From Aequorivita sp. (GTDB taxonomy: Bacteria > Bacteroidota > Bacteroidia > Flavobacteriales > Flavobacteriaceae): a stretch of 7,159 nucleotides of DNA. The stretch lies in the NCBI GenBank assembly GCA_002733915.1, contig NVXN01000002.1, positions 44,231 through 51,389 on the forward strand. Direction: 5' to 3'. Both the position numbers and the translations under genes were made by a program. This document shows, in pieces, positions 5,975 through 7,159 of the stretch. The stretch's first letter is position 1; each line of letters starts with the position of its first letter. The notes below the pieces were generated by a model. It had not been told where the DNA came from and ran no database searches. It saw only the letters and a program-made list of their open reading frames with translations.

Positions 5975-7159
5975 ATGTATTTTTACAAAAAATCGCTTCG
6001 TACCCGTATCTTTCTTTCTATGTTCCTTTTGGTTTTGGGAGCTTCTGTACTCATCGCTATTGTTACGGTTTTTCAGTACAAAGAAGAGGCGCAGGATTAC
6101 CACCGCGATCGCCTGTTGCGAAAGGAAGCTGCCATTCGTGAAAACATCAACTACATATTAAAAACTACAACCTACCCGGTTGAAACCGCTCAAATTCCAC
6201 TGATATTTAAGGACAAAATCTATGAAATAAAAGACATCCACAGCCTTGAGATTTTTCTGTATGATTTGGACGGTAATCTTTTAAAATCTTCAAAACCTTC
6301 TTTTTTTAAGGATACGGTTTCCCCAAAAATGCCTGAATATGCTCTGGAAATGCTTCAAAATTCGCCCACAAAAAGCTACATAAAGGAGTTTGAGGAAGGT
6401 GGGCAAAAGTATCAATCATCTTATACCTACATTACTGATAGTTATTTTAAACCCTTGGCAATTCTAAATTTACCCTATATTGAAGATGATGGTTTCATCA
6501 CCAAGGAGCTCACCGAATACCTCTACCGGTTGGGAATTGCTTATTTTTTTATGCTGGGAGCGGCTATCGCCATTTCTTATTTTCTTTCAAAATACATTAC
6601 GCGTTCTCTAAAGGAAATAAGTGAAAAACTTTCCGAGACCCGATTTGACACGCGAAACAAAAAAATTCATATTAGCGATACACCACAGGAAATTTCATTG
6701 CTTATAAATTCGTACAACGGAATGATCGACGAACTTGAAAACAGTGCCGCTCAGCTCGCCGCCAGTGAGCGGGAAACCGCTTGGCGCGAAATGGCGAAAC
6801 AGGTGGCGCACGAAATTAAAAATCCGCTTACACCCATGCGGCTCACCGTGCAAAGCTTTCAAAGAAAATTTGATTGCAACGATCCCGATATCGACAAAAA
6901 AATGGCAGAATATACCAATACTTTGCTGCAGCAGATTGATACTTTGAGTTCCATTTCATCAGCATTTTCTACTTACGCAAAAATGCCTGCGCAGCAGGAT
7001 GAAACGCTAAATGTGGTAAAAATAAGCAAACTGGCATTGGATATTTTTAATGAGGACTACATCTATTTCTTTTCGGAAGAAGAGGAAGTACGGGCGCGTT
7101 TTGACAGAACCCAACTAATACGCGTGGTTACTAATTTGGTGAAAAATAGTATTCAGTCC
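5975..7159 (+). CDS. NtrY-like membrane sensor histidine kinase, 3' end outside window
   Basis: An open frame from ATG 5975 runs to the window edge, giving 395 residues. The in-frame TAA at 5972-5974 directly before the ATG fixes the upstream limit. Architecture: first membrane helix about 11-33, extracytoplasmic sensor region 34-183, second helix about 184-206, HAMP-like linker about 207-260, then the HisKA dimerisation domain with WREMAKQVAHEIKNPLTPMR (270-289), phosphoacceptor His279. This wording is typical of NtrY-like kinases. The start of the ATP-binding domain is present, including the N box RVVTNLVKNSIQ (383-394); the G boxes lie beyond the window. The signal is unknown. It follows hemJ by 56 bases and may be co-transcribed; TATCTTTC at 5948-5955 is a weak -7 element candidate without a clear TTG partner. 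The response-regulator partner is not in the window. Confidence 0.93.
   Translation, partial: MYFYKKSLRTRIFLSMFLLVLGASVLIAIVTVFQYKEEAQDYHRDRLLRKEAAIRENINYILKTTTYPVETAQIPLIFKDKIYEIKDIHSLEIFLYDLDGNLLKSSKPSFFKDTVSPKMPEYALEMLQNSPTKSYIKEFEEGGQKYQSSYTYITDSYFKPLAILNLPYIEDDGFITKELTEYLYRLGIAYFFMLGAAIAISYFLSKYITRSLKEISEKLSETRFDTRNKKIHISDTPQEISLLINSYNGMIDELENSAAQLAASERETAWREMAKQVAHEIKNPLTPMRLTVQSFQRKFDCNDPDIDKKMAEYTNTLLQQIDTLSSISSAFSTYAKMPAQQDETLNVVKISKLALDIFNEDYIYFFSEEEEVRARFDRTQLIRVVTNLVKNSIQS

Noticed and set aside
5944..6141. 65-codon + strand frame overlapping the kinase start
   Set aside because: It is an alternative frame of the histidine kinase gene, whose own frame shows a membrane helix and, later, HAMP, HisKA and N-box motifs.
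6735..6947. 70-codon + strand frame in the kinase HisKA region
   Set aside because: Out-of-frame reading of the conserved HisKA segment; not a gene.
1..7159. tRNA, rRNA, CRISPR array, insertion sequence or prophage genes
   Set aside because: No cloverleaf-like segment, regularly spaced repeat array, transposase or phage-type protein was found on either strand by eye.

Overview
The window looks like a chromosomal piece from a member of the Bacteroidota, most probably a flavobacterium. The evidence is a secreted protein with a type IX secretion (T9SS) C-terminal sorting tail, two promoter candidates of the Bacteroidota type (TTG or TTTG, about 20 bases, TAnnTTTG), AT-rich DNA, no Shine-Dalgarno sequences before the genes, and a regulator tail of the kind typical for this phylum. 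All genes are on the + strand.

Left part (1-2666): the 3' end of a LuxR-type helix-turn-helix regulator (1-281) is followed by a 105-base gap. The gap holds a 13-base direct repeat with a 22-base period and a promoter candidate. Next comes a 759-residue secreted protein (387-2666) with a signal peptide, about ten Asp-box (BNR) repeats expected to fold as beta-propeller blades, and a T9SS tail. Position and promoter layout suggest that the regulator may control this gene, but this is inference.

Gap 2667-2941 (275 bases): I see no credible gene here. It holds a long inverted repeat (19-base arms, one mismatch that is a G-U pair in RNA) just after the secreted protein gene, a small 6-3-6 palindrome, and a perfect TAnnTTTG promoter candidate for the next gene.

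Right part (2942-7159): a compact gene run. Ferrochelatase (hemH) overlaps by one base with a MATE-family efflux pump. Next are a HemJ-type protoporphyrinogen IX oxidase and, 56 bases further on, an NtrY-like sensor histidine kinase cut by the window end. HemJ and HemH catalyse the last two steps of protoheme synthesis (protoporphyrinogen IX to protoporphyrin IX to heme), so the pump lies between two consecutive heme enzymes. A triple heptanucleotide repeat spans the end of hemJ.

No clearly new multi-gene system is visible. The points most worth a second look are the repeat-plus-promoter layout between regulator and secreted protein, the long inverted repeat, the pump inside the heme gene run, and the cysteine-rich insertion in ferrochelatase.
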